Shown here: piece after piece, positions 22,797-31,633 of the stretch
Layout of the letters: every line of letters begins with the position of its first letter
How positions within the stretch are numbered: the stretch's first letter is position 1
NCBI GenBank assembly: GCA_035510455.1
Contig: DATKHB010000003.1
Coordinates: forward strand, 1-64,000
Reading direction: 5' to 3'
DNA from: DATKGL01 sp035510455
GTDB taxonomy: Bacteria > Patescibacteriota > Saccharimonadia > Saccharimonadales > UBA4665
DNA length: 64,000 nt
Made by a program: the position numbers and the translations under genes
Notes under the pieces: generated by a model
What the model was told of the DNA's origin: nothing
What the model saw: the letters and a program-made list of their open reading frames with translations, nothing else
Databases searched by the model: none

Positions 22797-23926
22797 TTTA
22801 TAACTTCGGCAATCGCTGGGACGACCCGAGGGTCAAATGGACTGGGAATTATATTGTTCCTAGCTGGTTTTTCTACTAGTCCGGACAAGGCCTTGGCGGC
22901 GGCTATTTTGTGGTCGTCGGTAATTTTAGTGACGTGGTTATCCAGCGCTCCTCTAAAAACTCCCGGGAAAGCCAAGACGTTATTTACTTGATTAGGAAAA
23001 TCGCTGCGGCCAGTTGCTACCACCAACGCGCCGGCTTCGTTGGCCTCATCGGGCGTTATCTCGGGGGACGGGTTAGCCATCGCGAAAATGATTGGTTTAT
23101 CCAGCATGGTCTTAATCATTTTTTTGTTAAGCAGGTTAGGCTGAGAAACGCCTATGAAAATCGAAGCGTCCTTAAGAGCATCTTCTAACGATCCTTTAAC
23201 GTTATGCGGATTAGTGAATTTAAGAAGATCCTTTTTTGAGCTATTTAGATCGGTGCGGTCCTTGCTAATGATCCCCTTACTGTCGATTACGATAATTTCT
23301 GGCTTGGCGTATTTATATAACAATTTGGCTATCGCTACTCCAGCTGCTCCAGCCCCCACTAAGACGATTCTGCAGTCCTTGAGATTACGGCCCGATACCT
23401 TAGCGGCATTAATTAATCCAGCTAAAGTTACTATAGCCGTCCCATGCTGGTCATCGTGCATGACGGGTATCATCAAGGTCTTTTTTAGTCGTTTCTCAAC
23501 TTCAAAACAAATCGGGGCAGCGATATCTTCGAGGTTTATACCGCCGAAACTAGGAGCAATTGCCTCAATAGTGCTAACAATTTCATCAGCAGAATGGACG
23601 TCTAGAATAATTGGTACCGCATCGATATTAGCGAAATGCTTGAACAGCATGCATTTACCCTCCATTACCGGCAGTGCACCGTAAGGACCAATATTGCCCA
23701 GTCCTAAAACCGCAGAACCATCGCTTATAACGGCTACACTATTATTAAGCCAGGTATAATCACGAGTTTCTTTGGGATGCTTAGCAACGTAGCTGCTGAC
23801 CGCAGCCACTCCGGGGGTATAGTAAATACTGAGTTGCTCCCTACTATCGAGTATATCTTTATTGCGAATCTCGATCTTACCTTTTAATTGTCTATGTCTT
23901 TTTAATGCTTCTTTAGAATAGTCCAT
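22793..23926 (-). CDS. NAD(P)-dependent malic enzyme
   Basis: A 377-residue short bacterial malic enzyme, which decarboxylates malate to pyruvate with NAD(P) and a divalent metal. The N-terminal substrate domain holds SIYYTPGVAAVS (about 33-44) with the catalytic Tyr. Lys and Asp are in GLGNIGPYGALPVMEGKCML (about 77-96), and the metal-binding segment is INLEDI...MHDDQHGTA (about 130-164). The Rossmann motif is LVGAGAAGVAIAKL (about 189). There is no phosphotransacetylase tail. This gives a route to pyruvate and reducing power in a sparse metabolism. A TAAAAT box 6 nt before the ATG suggests a leaderless transcript. Confidence 0.95.
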   Translation of the reverse strand: MDYSKEALKRHRQLKGKIEIRNKDILDSREQLSIYYTPGVAAVSSYVAKHPKETRDYTWLNNSVAVISDGSAVLGLGNIGPYGALPVMEGKCMLFKHFANIDAVPIILDVHSADEIVSTIEAIAPSFGGINLEDIAAPICFEVEKRLKKTLMIPVMHDDQHGTAIVTLAGLINAAKVSGRNLKDCRIVLVGAGAAGVAIAKLLYKYAKPEIIVIDSKGIISKDRTDLNSSKKDLLKFTNPHNVKGSLEDALKDASIFIGVSQPNLLNKKMIKTMLDKPIIFAMANPSPEITPDEANEAGALVVATGRSDFPNQVNNVLAFPGVFRGALDNHVTKITDDHKIAAAKALSGLVEKPARNNIIPSPFDPRVVPAIAEVIN

Positions 23927-23966
23927 AGCATAATTTTAAACTATTGTTGCCCAAGCCTCACAATAC

Positions 23967-23995
23967 TTGCCTAAAACTGATGAATAGTGTAGACT
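23967..23995 (+). promoter_or_regulatory. rplS promoter
   Basis: -35 TTGCCT (23967-23972) and -10 TAGACT (23990-23995) with a 17-nt spacer. The ATG follows 9 nt after the -10, so the leader is 0-3 nt. Confidence 0.6.
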
Positions 23996-24004
23996 TCAAC
24001 AGAT

Positions 24005-24547
24005 ATGAATTCGGTGATTAGTGAAATTGAGAAGGCCTATAAAAAATCGGCTGTTGTTGATGTGCGTAGCGGTGATACCGTTAAGGTTCACCAGAAGATT
24101 CGTGAAGGCGGTAAAGAACGTGTCCAGATTTTTCAAGGTCTTGTCATTAAAACTAAACGAAAGGGCAGCCACACTTCAGGTATTGTGGTACGTCGAATAG
24201 CTAGTGGCGTTGGAGTTGAAAAGGGATTTTTGATCCACAGTCCACTCGTGCTTAAGATTGAAATTGTGAAACGAAGCAAAGTTCGTCGAAACTACTTAAC
24301 ATATATGCGGCAGCGCACCGGCAAGTCCGCGAGACTTAGTAGTGTGGATTTTGACCGCGAGGGCGTTAATGTCATTCATGATGAAAAAGCCGAGGCTGAG
24401 GAAGAAAAATTACACGAGCTTGCTGAAGAGGCGCACGAAAAGGACGCAGCTAAAAAAGCTGCCAAAGAAGAAAAAGTAGAAAAAGAAGTTGAGGCTGTAA
24501 AACAAGCCCATACCAAAGCTGAAAAAGAAGTCGAAACTAAGAAGTAG
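24005..24547 (+). CDS. rplS: 50S ribosomal protein L19 with charged C-terminal extension
   Basis: The first 115 residues are a full L19: SGDTVKVHQKIREGGKERVQ (about 23-42), FQGLVIKTKRKGS, then GVGVEKGFLIHSPLV and KVRRNYLTYMRQRTGKSARL. L19 sits at the 30S-50S interface. The usual length is 110-125 residues; this one has 180. The extra 60 residues are a Glu/Lys/Ala-rich helix (EAEEEKLHELAEEAHEKDAA and similar), a probable single alpha helix or coiled coil on the ribosome surface. The gene has a clear promoter and is followed 50 nt later by rnhB. Confidence 0.96.
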   Translation: MNSVISEIEKAYKKSAVVDVRSGDTVKVHQKIREGGKERVQIFQGLVIKTKRKGSHTSGIVVRRIASGVGVEKGFLIHSPLVLKIEIVKRSKVRRNYLTYMRQRTGKSARLSSVDFDREGVNVIHDEKAEAEEEKLHELAEEAHEKDAAKKAAKEEKVEKEVEAVKQAHTKAEKEVETKK

Positions 24548-24597
24548 ATAAGCGTAAGTGTACAATAAGTGTTAATTAACCGGGGCGGTCATAATTA

Positions 24598-25158
24598 ATG
24601 CTTACTGTCGGTATAGATGAAGTGGGACGAGGTTGCTGGGCTGGCCCGCTAGTGGCTGGGGCCGTGATCCTCGACAGGCCCTTAGCGGGTCTCAAAGATT
24701 CTAAGCTGCTTAGCAAATCGCAACGAGCCAAACTCGATAAATTGATTCGTTTACAATCAAGGGCAATAGGTCTGGGCTGGGTAACGCCAAAGGAAATTGA
24801 CCGTATTGGATTAAGCCAAGCCGTTAGCCTAGCGATGGAGCGGGCGTTGGGGGAGATTATGATTGAATACGGCGAAATAGTTATTGATGGTAATGTAAAT
24901 TTTTTACCAAAATATAAAAATGCCAGGACTCTAGTCCGAGCAGATAACCTAGTAGCCTGTGTTAGCGCTGCCAGTATTGTCGCCAAGCAAGCCCGTGACA
25001 ACTGGATGATCAATGTGGCGGCTAGGAAGTTTCCGCAGTACGGTTTTGATAAACACGTAGGCTATGGTACTCTTCTCCATCGCCAAGCCTTGGCCAGTCA
25101 CGGCATATCCGAAATACACCGCAAGTCTTTTAAGCCTATAGCGTTGCTTCTTGGTTAA
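24598..25158 (+). CDS. rnhB: Ribonuclease HII
   Basis: A 186-residue RNase HII, which cuts RNA in RNA-DNA hybrids and single ribonucleotides in DNA. Active-site residues are visible: Asp and Glu in GIDEVGRGCWAGPLVAGAV (about 5-23), Asp in VIDGNVNFLP (about 97) and Asp in RADNLVACVSAASIVAK (about 113-130). The length is typical. It follows rplS, as in many bacteria, and is convergent with the aminopeptidase gene. The whole catalytic core is intact. Confidence 0.95.
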   Translation: MLTVGIDEVGRGCWAGPLVAGAVILDRPLAGLKDSKLLSKSQRAKLDKLIRLQSRAIGLGWVTPKEIDRIGLSQAVSLAMERALGEIMIEYGEIVIDGNVNFLPKYKNARTLVRADNLVACVSAASIVAKQARDNWMINVAARKFPQYGFDKHVGYGTLLHRQALASHGISEIHRKSFKPIALLLG

Positions 25159-25168
25159 CTACCGGAGG

Positions 25169-27739
25169 TTACTTTTTGTTAACGGTACTGAAGAAGTTGC
25201 TTAGCGGCCTAAGATCACGTTCTCTCCAAGCGGTGTGCCACTCGATAACCTCAATTCCTTGGGCGATTGATCTTTCTAGCCCGGGGCCAGTATGCTTAGC
25301 GAAGAAGGTCTCATACTCTTTGAGAAATTTTTTGCCGTAAAATGGTTGAGCAGAGTAAAGCGGGAACTGGAAAAAGCTAAGGTCACTGCCCAGATTCTTT
25401 TTTAGCCACCCCCAGTTTTTCACCATCCATTCCCAGGCCATAGACTTTGCGTTTCGGTTAGAAAATAAATAGGCTACCCAGTAAGCGACATCTTGTAGTC
25501 TAACATCGTCGCTTTTAATAAGATCTATTGCGCGGTTTAATAGTTTGACTTGCTTGAATCCGCATAGAGCACTTGCTATCGCTAAGCGGTCTTCGCTATT
25601 ATTACTTTCCTTATAAAACATATAGAGTTTATCGAAATCAGTCTCGTTACCGTTTCTTGCGACCGTGTAGTAAACGACACCTCTTAGATCCGGCTCTATG
25701 TCGGTAGAGGCCTTGGCCAGCTTGAAGCGCTTTAGAGCTTCGCTTACAACTTCTGGTTCGCCGGCAGAACAAGTGATCCCTAAAATGGTGGGACGTAAAA
25801 GTTTGTCTAGGTGGGATTCATTTTTAATTTCTTCCCAGCCCAGCCTTTTAAGTTGACGACTGGCTATTCTTCTAGTGTAGGGTTTCATGTCTTTGATCAG
25901 GTCGTCATCATCCATGACCACTCGTATACTGCCCAGCAGCCTGGCGATAATATCCCAAACTACGCTATTATCTTCATTTTCGTAATAACTCATTAGTTTT
26001 AAACTGTCAGCAGTCGGATAATAGCCGGCTTTGGAGGCTTCAGCGCAGTCGCTTAGTATGCCAAGTCTATCAAGCGGTGACACTTGTTTAGCTTCGATTG
26101 ATTTGCCAAGTTCCTCAAGGTGGCTACTGCTATAAATGACTCTAAAAAAGCCGCTTCTTTGATGGTTGAAGATTAGATTCTTAGCTCCAGCTTCACCAAG
26201 GAACTCACTTTTACCTTCCAATAAGTTGGGTTTTAATTTATCCGTCGATGCCAGCAGTGGTATAGGCCATGGGTCTGTCTCCGTGACCTTATCCGAAGGA
26301 TTGATGAAGAATCGTTGCTGTGAAAGTCGAAGCTTATCGTTACTGGAATCGACCTTTAAGATGGGGAATCCCGGCCTGAACGTCCAAGCGTGCATAAAAC
26401 TTCTTACTGGTTTTTTTGCTTGTTTTTCAAGAGCTTCCCACAGATCGACAGTATCAGTATTTTGGTAGGCATGTGTCTTTAAGTAGTGTCTTAAGCCCTC
26501 TCTAAAAGTCTCAGCTCCCAAATACTGATGGAGCATGTGTATTACGCTACTGCCTTTGTTGTAGCTAATAGCGTCAAAAATTGATCGTATCTCGTCGGGA
26601 TGATTAATCGTTACCTGCACGGGGTGAGTGTTAACAAGCGCGTCAAGTTTTAGCGCCCCTTCTTGCTCGTCAACTATAAATTGAGTCCACATCTCCCACT
26701 CAGGAAAGATCTTATCAGTAGCCAGATATTCTATCCAGCTGGCAAACCCTTCGTTAAGCCAAAGATCAGTCCACCAGCGCATTGTGACCAAATTGCCAAA
26801 CCACATATGGGCTAGCTCATGAGCGATTACCATCGCCACGTACTGCTTGATAGTTATGCTAGTGTTTTTTGGATCCACCAGCAGTACCTGCTCCCTAAAG
26901 GTTATACAGCCCCAGTTCTCCATGGCTCCGGATGAAAAATCCGGCAGCGCTATCAGATCGCATTTTTCTAGCGGGTAATCTATGCCAAAGTATTCATTAT
27001 AAAATTCCAAACACTTAACGGCAAAATCGAGAGCGAATTTAGTGAAATCCACGTTACTTGGAGTGGCATACGTTCTGACAACAACCCCGTCCTTAGTTTT
27101 TGATTCTTTGTAGGCTATGTCTCCAACGACAAAGGCTAGTAGATAAACTGACATTATTGGGGTTGGCTGAAAAACCGTCAGTGTCTGGCCTTTAGCGACA
27201 GTCTGTTTTTTAATCGGGGTATTTGATACGTAGGCCTTTTCTTTTTTGGGTGTTATTAGACGAAGATTGAATGTCGCTTTAGCTTGAGGTTCGTCTATGC
27301 ACGGGAATGCTTCCCTCGCATGGTGGCTCTCAAACTGGGTTGCGATTAATTGTTCTGGCTGATTATTTTTTTTGAAATCGCAGGCATAAATACCGTTCAT
27401 CGCGCGAGTTATCTTTCCTGAGAACTCTATTGTTACCAGGTATTTGCCCGGATACATCAATTCTTTAGAATGCAGCCTAAGCTCATCAAATTTTTTATGC
27501 TTATTAAATCTAAGTACTTCTATTCCCGCTTGATCGGTTTTACCCACCTTAAATACTTTGACCTTCTTAATAGCCAGGTCTTTTTGGTGGAAAGTTATTC
27601 TTTTGCTCGGGCGACCAGATTTATACCCGAGGATAGACACTTTTCCTGAGAATGACGTGTTGTCATCGCTAAACCCCAGCACCAGATCATAATTCGAGGG
27701 TCTGAACTGGTTAAAAAGCTGAACTACTCTCCTACTCAT
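25169..27739 (-). CDS. M1-family (PepN/ERAP-like) zinc aminopeptidase
   Basis: An 856-residue M1 metallopeptidase that removes N-terminal residues from peptides. The substrate-binding motif GAMENWG is at about residue 268. The zinc site HELAHMWFGN is at about 304, with the second Glu in WLNEGFASW about 20 residues later. The catalytic Tyr is expected near ISYNKGSSVIHML (about 390). A C-terminal helical ERAP1-like domain fills the last 330 residues. There is no signal peptide, so it is probably cytoplasmic and used for peptide recycling, useful in an organism likely to import peptides. It is divergent from nusA, with TAGAAT 8 nt before the ATG. Confidence 0.95.
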   Translation of the reverse strand: MSRRVVQLFNQFRPSNYDLVLGFSDDNTSFSGKVSILGYKSGRPSKRITFHQKDLAIKKVKVFKVGKTDQAGIEVLRFNKHKKFDELRLHSKELMYPGKYLVTIEFSGKITRAMNGIYACDFKKNNQPEQLIATQFESHHAREAFPCIDEPQAKATFNLRLITPKKEKAYVSNTPIKKQTVAKGQTLTVFQPTPIMSVYLLAFVVGDIAYKESKTKDGVVVRTYATPSNVDFTKFALDFAVKCLEFYNEYFGIDYPLEKCDLIALPDFSSGAMENWGCITFREQVLLVDPKNTSITIKQYVAMVIAHELAHMWFGNLVTMRWWTDLWLNEGFASWIEYLATDKIFPEWEMWTQFIVDEQEGALKLDALVNTHPVQVTINHPDEIRSIFDAISYNKGSSVIHMLHQYLGAETFREGLRHYLKTHAYQNTDTVDLWEALEKQAKKPVRSFMHAWTFRPGFPILKVDSSNDKLRLSQQRFFINPSDKVTETDPWPIPLLASTDKLKPNLLEGKSEFLGEAGAKNLIFNHQRSGFFRVIYSSSHLEELGKSIEAKQVSPLDRLGILSDCAEASKAGYYPTADSLKLMSYYENEDNSVVWDIIARLLGSIRVVMDDDDLIKDMKPYTRRIASRQLKRLGWEEIKNESHLDKLLRPTILGITCSAGEPEVVSEALKRFKLAKASTDIEPDLRGVVYYTVARNGNETDFDKLYMFYKESNNSEDRLAIASALCGFKQVKLLNRAIDLIKSDDVRLQDVAYWVAYLFSNRNAKSMAWEWMVKNWGWLKKNLGSDLSFFQFPLYSAQPFYGKKFLKEYETFFAKHTGPGLERSIAQGIEVIEWHTAWRERDLRPLSNFFSTVNKK

Positions 27740-27747
27740 TGTTGATT

Positions 27748-27753
27748 ATTCTA
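27748..27753 (-). promoter_or_regulatory. Extended -10 box of the aminopeptidase gene
   Basis: On the minus strand TGCTAGAAT ends 8 nt before the ATG at 27739. It is an extended -10 with a leader of at most about two nucleotides. Confidence 0.5.
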
Positions 27754-27762
27754 GCATGCCTC

Positions 27763-27791
27763 TTGCATAAGAGCTCGAAGTAAGTTATCAT
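27763..27791 (+). promoter_or_regulatory. nusA promoter
   Basis: -35 TTGCAT (27763-27768) and -10 TATCAT (27786-27791), spacer 17 nt. The predicted start site is near 27798, only about six bases before the terminator stem at 27804. Confidence 0.65.
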
Positions 27792-27803
27792 ACAGGTGTA
27801 TCG

Positions 27804-27829
27804 ATCCGGCCAAAAAGGTCGGATTTTTT
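27804..27829 (+). terminator. Intrinsic terminator in the nusA leader (attenuator)
   Basis: ATCCGGCC (27804-27811) pairs with GGTCGGAT (27817-27824) with one G-U pair, loop AAAAA, followed by TTTTTT to 27829. It lies between the nusA promoter and the nusA start, so transcripts must read through it. NusA itself modulates pausing and termination, so this is a plausible autoregulatory attenuator. Confidence 0.7.
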
Positions 27830-27848
27830 CATGAAAGGAGAAAGAAAC

Positions 27849-29012
27849 ATGGATCTTGATATGAAACAGCTGGCTCTAGCTATTAGAGCGATTGCTGAAG
27901 AGAAAAATTTACCAGAAGAAACCGTCCAGGAAGTTGTTGAACAGGCTCTGGCTGCCGCTTTTCGCCGTGATTATGGTGAGCGCGAACAGGAGGTTCGTGT
28001 ATCAATGAATTTAAACACCGGGGACATCAGCGCCTTCGTAACCAAAGAAGTGGTTAAAGAAGTCGCTCAAGAGGCCTACGAGATCTCTTTAGAGGACGCC
28101 AAAAAGCTTCAAAAAGGTGCTAAAATCGGTGATCAAATCGAGGTTTTTCAAAAAGTTGAAAGCTTTGGTCGAGTAGCCGCACAAACCGCCAAGCAAGTTA
28201 TTCTTCAACGACTAAGAGAAGCTGAACGCGAGATTATAATGACCGAATACGAAGATAAGATCGGCACTGTTATTAATGGACTCGTGTCTAGGGTTGAGGG
28301 CAACGTTATACGAATTGACCTAGGACGCGCCCAAGGAATTATGCCCAAGAGCGAGCAAATCCAAGGCGAAAGATATTATCCTGGGCAACGTCTCAAGGTT
28401 TTCCTAAAAGACGTTGAAAGAGGATTTCGCGGTCCCCAGCTGGTAGTGTCACGCGGCAATAATGATTTTATAGAATGGCTATTTAGGGCTGAGGTGCCAG
28501 AAATGGAAAATGGAGCTGTGGAAATAAAAAGTATAGCCCGCGAGGCCGGCGTAAGGAGTAAGATAGCAGTTAGCTCAACGGTCCAGGGCGTAGACCCAGT
28601 CGGTACTTTTGTTGGTGGACACGGCACAAGAGTTAATGCCGTCATGAGCGAAATTGGTGATCAGGAAAAGATCGATATCGTAGTTTGGGATGCAAAACCG
28701 ATAGAGTTTATCACCAACGCCCTAAGCCCCACCAAAGTCACTAAAGTTATACTCAATGAGAAAGATAAAAAAGCGACAATTTTAGTCCCAGAGGATCAAT
28801 TAAGCATTGCCATTGGTAAGGGTGGTCAAAATGTCCGATTAGCCAGCAAACTTGCTGGATACGAACTAGACATTGAGTCTGAAGAGGGACCCAAAGAAGC
28901 CGTAAAAGAAGGTGTATCGGAAGTTACCGAATTACCCAAAACTCCAAAGCTAAAAAAGAAAGAGCAACTGGAGAGTTCACTGCTTGAAGCCATCGAAGAA
29001 CACGGCGAGTAA
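27849..29012 (+). CDS. nusA: Transcription termination/antitermination factor NusA
   Basis: A 387-residue NusA, which binds RNA polymerase and nascent RNA to control pausing, termination and antitermination. It has an N-terminal polymerase-binding domain (1-125), an S1 domain (about 130-200, GTVINGLVSRVEGNVIRIDL) and tandem KH domains (about 205-345) with GVRSKIAVSS and the KH loop IGKGGQNVRLASKLAGYEL. The C-terminal tail is acidic. I place the start at 27849, where GAAAGGAG lies 7 nt upstream; an in-frame ATG at 27831 would put the ribosome-binding site inside the gene. It is followed by clpC with its own regulated promoter. Confidence 0.95.
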   Translation: MDLDMKQLALAIRAIAEEKNLPEETVQEVVEQALAAAFRRDYGEREQEVRVSMNLNTGDISAFVTKEVVKEVAQEAYEISLEDAKKLQKGAKIGDQIEVFQKVESFGRVAAQTAKQVILQRLREAEREIIMTEYEDKIGTVINGLVSRVEGNVIRIDLGRAQGIMPKSEQIQGERYYPGQRLKVFLKDVERGFRGPQLVVSRGNNDFIEWLFRAEVPEMENGAVEIKSIAREAGVRSKIAVSSTVQGVDPVGTFVGGHGTRVNAVMSEIGDQEKIDIVVWDAKPIEFITNALSPTKVTKVILNEKDKKATILVPEDQLSIAIGKGGQNVRLASKLAGYELDIESEEGPKEAVKEGVSEVTELPKTPKLKKKEQLESSLLEAIEEHGE

Positions 29013-29013
29013 C

Positions 29014-29040
29014 TTAGCACTCTTGACTAGTGAGTGCCAA
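29014..29040. promoter_or_regulatory. CIRCE operator (HrcA binding site)
   Basis: TTAGCACTC (29014-29022), a 9-nt spacer, then GAGTGCCAA (29032-29040). This matches the CIRCE consensus TTAGCACTC-N9-GAGTGCTAA with one mismatch. CIRCE is bound by the heat-shock repressor HrcA. Here it overlaps the -35 of the clpC promoter. Confidence 0.85.
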
Positions 29041-29052
29041 GCGAGGTATCAT
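29023..29052 (+). promoter_or_regulatory. clpC promoter
   Basis: -35 TTGACT (29023-29028), lying within the CIRCE spacer, and -10 TATCAT (29047-29052), with an 18-nt spacer. HrcA binding would block the -35 directly. A second TATAAT (29066-29071) could serve another start. Confidence 0.65.
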
Positions 29053-29102
29053 ATATTATAGCGTCTATAATTATCGCTAGAAGGGTAGAGAGATATACCG
29101 TT

Positions 29103-31583
29103 ATGATGCCTAGTACTCCTGATTTCCAAGATTTTTTAAACCATCTTACTAATAATGCTTTATCGAGCCTAAAGCACGCCGATGCCATAGCTAGGAGCTT
29201 TGGCAGCGCCTATATTGGCACCGAACATTTGCTATTGGGCTTATTGGCCCAGGATTCCAGCATGGGCGCCAAGATATTAGAAGGCGCTGGGGTGACGCTA
29301 GATCGCGCCCGCTTGGCTCTCAACTTAACGCCTAAAACACTAGTTATTAACATGGGCGCCAAGGGCCTTAGCGAAACAGCAAAATTGACCTTAAAGATGG
29401 CTTACGACGTCTCCCAAGATTATAACCAAGATGTTTGCGGAACAGAGCACATATTGTATAGCATTCTGTCTCAGAAGAACGCTAGGGCTACAGTTTTACT
29501 AAGAGATATGAACATCAACATTGACAGTTTAGTAAATGAACTAGAACAATTCCTTAGCCGACAGCAGTATGAAGACAATAATACCGGTACGTCACACCGT
29601 CGGAATAATGGCCGCAAAGTTGTCAAAACTGCGATTGATTTTTACGGTATTGACATAACCGCCGAAGCTAGAGCCGGTAAGCTTGATCCGGTAGTTGGAC
29701 GTGAGGATCAAATCAAAAGGGTCGTAACTATCCTTAATAGACGTACCAAAAATAATCCGGTGCTTATCGGTGAGCCGGGAGTTGGTAAGACGGCCATCGT
29801 CGAAGGTCTGGCCCAGCGGATAGTTACCGAAGATGTCCCTGACAGCCTGCTTGATAAACGCATCGTGGCTTTAGACTTGGCTGGCATGATAGCCGGTACC
29901 AAGTACCGTGGAGAATTCGAAGAGCGACTAAAAAAAATTATAAGTGAGTTAGAAAAAGACAATAAAACCATTGTCTTTATTGACGAGCTGCACCTAATAG
30001 TGGGAGCCGGTGCTGCTGAAGGCGCTATGGATGCCGGCAATATACTAAAGCCGTCACTCGCTAGAGGCAAGATCCAGGTTATAGGTGCGACCACCACGGC
30101 CGAGTACACCAAGCATATTGAAAAAGACGCCGCGCTTGAAAGACGCTTCCAGCCAATCCAGGTTCCCGAAGCGACCGTACCGGAAACGCTAGCCATTTTG
30201 AAAGGTCTACGGAAGCACTATGAAGCCTATCACGGCGTATCGGTGTCCGACGAAGTTCTGGAAGACGTAGTAACACTGGCTAAGCGCTACATAAATGACC
30301 GATTCATGCCAGATAAGGCAATTGATCTTCTTGATGAAACATCGGCGAGCTTGCGAGTTGAAAAAGGCAAGACACCGCCTGAAATTCGTCAACTTCAAAA
30401 AGAGCTGAAATTGGTAAATACCAGGATTGATGAAGCAGTTGAGGCCGAAGATTACGAAAAGGCTGCCAAAGGGAAGACTCGCGCCAGCCAAATCAACAAA
30501 GAGTTGTCGAAGCTTCAATCCAGCAACAAGTCGTCTAAAAGAATCGTGGTCACCAGCAACGACGTAGCGACAATAGTTTCTAGGATAAGCGGGGTACCGG
30601 CCAATAAAGTCATACGAGCAGAAGCGCATTATTTGATTAACTTGGAAAAGAAGCTAAGCCAATATGTTGTCGGTCAGTCAGAGGCTGTAGGGGCTGTATC
30701 TCGAGCGATTAGGCGCAATCGATCAGGTATAGCTAGTGAACTTCGACCGATCGGATCATTCATTTTCTTGGGTCCTACGGGCGTCGGTAAAACCGAACTG
30801 GCGCGGGTTTTGGCGCGAGAATTTTTTGGTAGCGAGAACTCCCTAGTTAAGATCGATATGAGTGAGTTTGGAGAGCATCATAATGTCTCGAGACTAGTCG
30901 GTGCGCCCGCCGGCTATGTCGGATACGATGACGGTGGTCAGTTGACTGATAAAATCAGACGTCAACCCTATAGCTTGGTGTTGTTTGATGAAATTGAGAA
31001 AGCCCACCCAGACGTATTTAATATGTTACTTCAGATCTTGGAGGACGGACACCTGACTGATGCCAAAGGCCGAAAGATAGATTTTACCAATACCATCGTA
31101 ATAATGACTAGCAATATTGGCGCCGCTAAGCTCCAAAAAGAGGCCGACCTAGGTTTCCACGCAACTAGAAGTGGTGAGCTGAGTGATTTGGAAAAAATTC
31201 ATGACGAAAATAGTCTAAAAGTTGTTAATGAGCTTAAAAAAGCAATGCTACCAGAGCTACTAAACCGTATCGATAAAGTTATCGTCTTTAGGGCACTGAC
31301 TAAAAAGGATATATATAAGATCATCGATCTTCAGATTGAAGAATTGGCTGAACGCTTAAGAAAACACGGCATTGGCATCCAGCTTACTCCCAAATCGAGA
31401 CAGTTCCTGCTAGATAAGGGCTATGATGCTCATAACGGAGTTCGCCCGCTAAGGCGCCTTGTCCAAGACACTATCGAGGATCATATCTCTATGGCGATGC
31501 TAAACGGTAAATATTCCAAAGGCGACATCATCCAAGTAAGCACAATTAAGGATGAGTTGAGCTATAAAACACTTACCGAATAA
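29103..31583 (+). CDS. clpC: ClpC-type AAA+ protease ATPase subunit
   Basis: An 826-residue Hsp100 unfoldase that feeds substrates to ClpP. It has an N-terminal double Clp-N domain ([11 protein letters not shown] at about 35; [10 protein letters not shown] at about 115), AAA domain D1 with Walker [10 protein letters not shown] (about 227) and Walker [21 protein letters not shown], a UVR-like linker ([17 protein letters not shown] type), and D2 with [10 protein letters not shown] (about 560) and Walker [16 protein letters not shown] take ATG 29103 as start; a GTG at 29034 lies inside the CIRCE operator and is not credible. The operator implies heat-shock control. Confidence 0.93.
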   Translation: MMPSTPDFQDFLNHLTNNALSSLKHADAIARSFGSAYIGTEHLLLGLLAQDSSMGAKILEGAGVTLDRARLALNLTPKTLVINMGAKGLSETAKLTLKMAYDVSQDYNQDVCGTEHILYSILSQKNARATVLLRDMNINIDSLVNELEQFLSRQQYEDNNTGTSHRRNNGRKVVKTAIDFYGIDITAEARAGKLDPVVGREDQIKRVVTILNRRTKNNPVLIGEPGVGKTAIVEGLAQRIVTEDVPDSLLDKRIVALDLAGMIAGTKYRGEFEERLKKIISELEKDNKTIVFIDELHLIVGAGAAEGAMDAGNILKPSLARGKIQVIGATTTAEYTKHIEKDAALERRFQPIQVPEATVPETLAILKGLRKHYEAYHGVSVSDEVLEDVVTLAKRYINDRFMPDKAIDLLDETSASLRVEKGKTPPEIRQLQKELKLVNTRIDEAVEAEDYEKAAKGKTRASQINKELSKLQSSNKSSKRIVVTSNDVATIVSRISGVPANKVIRAEAHYLINLEKKLSQYVVGQSEAVGAVSRAIRRNRSGIASELRPIGSFIFLGPTGVGKTELARVLAREFFGSENSLVKIDMSEFGEHHNVSRLVGAPAGYVGYDDGGQLTDKIRRQPYSLVLFDEIEKAHPDVFNMLLQILEDGHLTDAKGRKIDFTNTIVIMTSNIGAAKLQKEADLGFHATRSGELSDLEKIHDENSLKVVNELKKAMLPELLNRIDKVIVFRALTKKDIYKIIDLQIEELAERLRKHGIGIQLTPKSRQFLLDKGYDAHNGVRPLRRLVQDTIEDHISMAMLNGKYSKGDIIQVSTIKDELSYKTLTE

Positions 31584-31633
31584 AAGAAAAACCAAAGAAT
31601 AGGTAATTGTCCCCGTGCTAAACTGGAATCAAT

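Noticed and set aside
27831..27848. ATG start for nusA at 27831
   Set aside because: It would place the GAAAGGAG ribosome-binding site inside the gene; ATG 27849 fits the site.
29034..29102. GTG start for clpC at 29034
   Set aside because: It falls inside the CIRCE operator and upstream of the -10 box, so it cannot be translated from that promoter.
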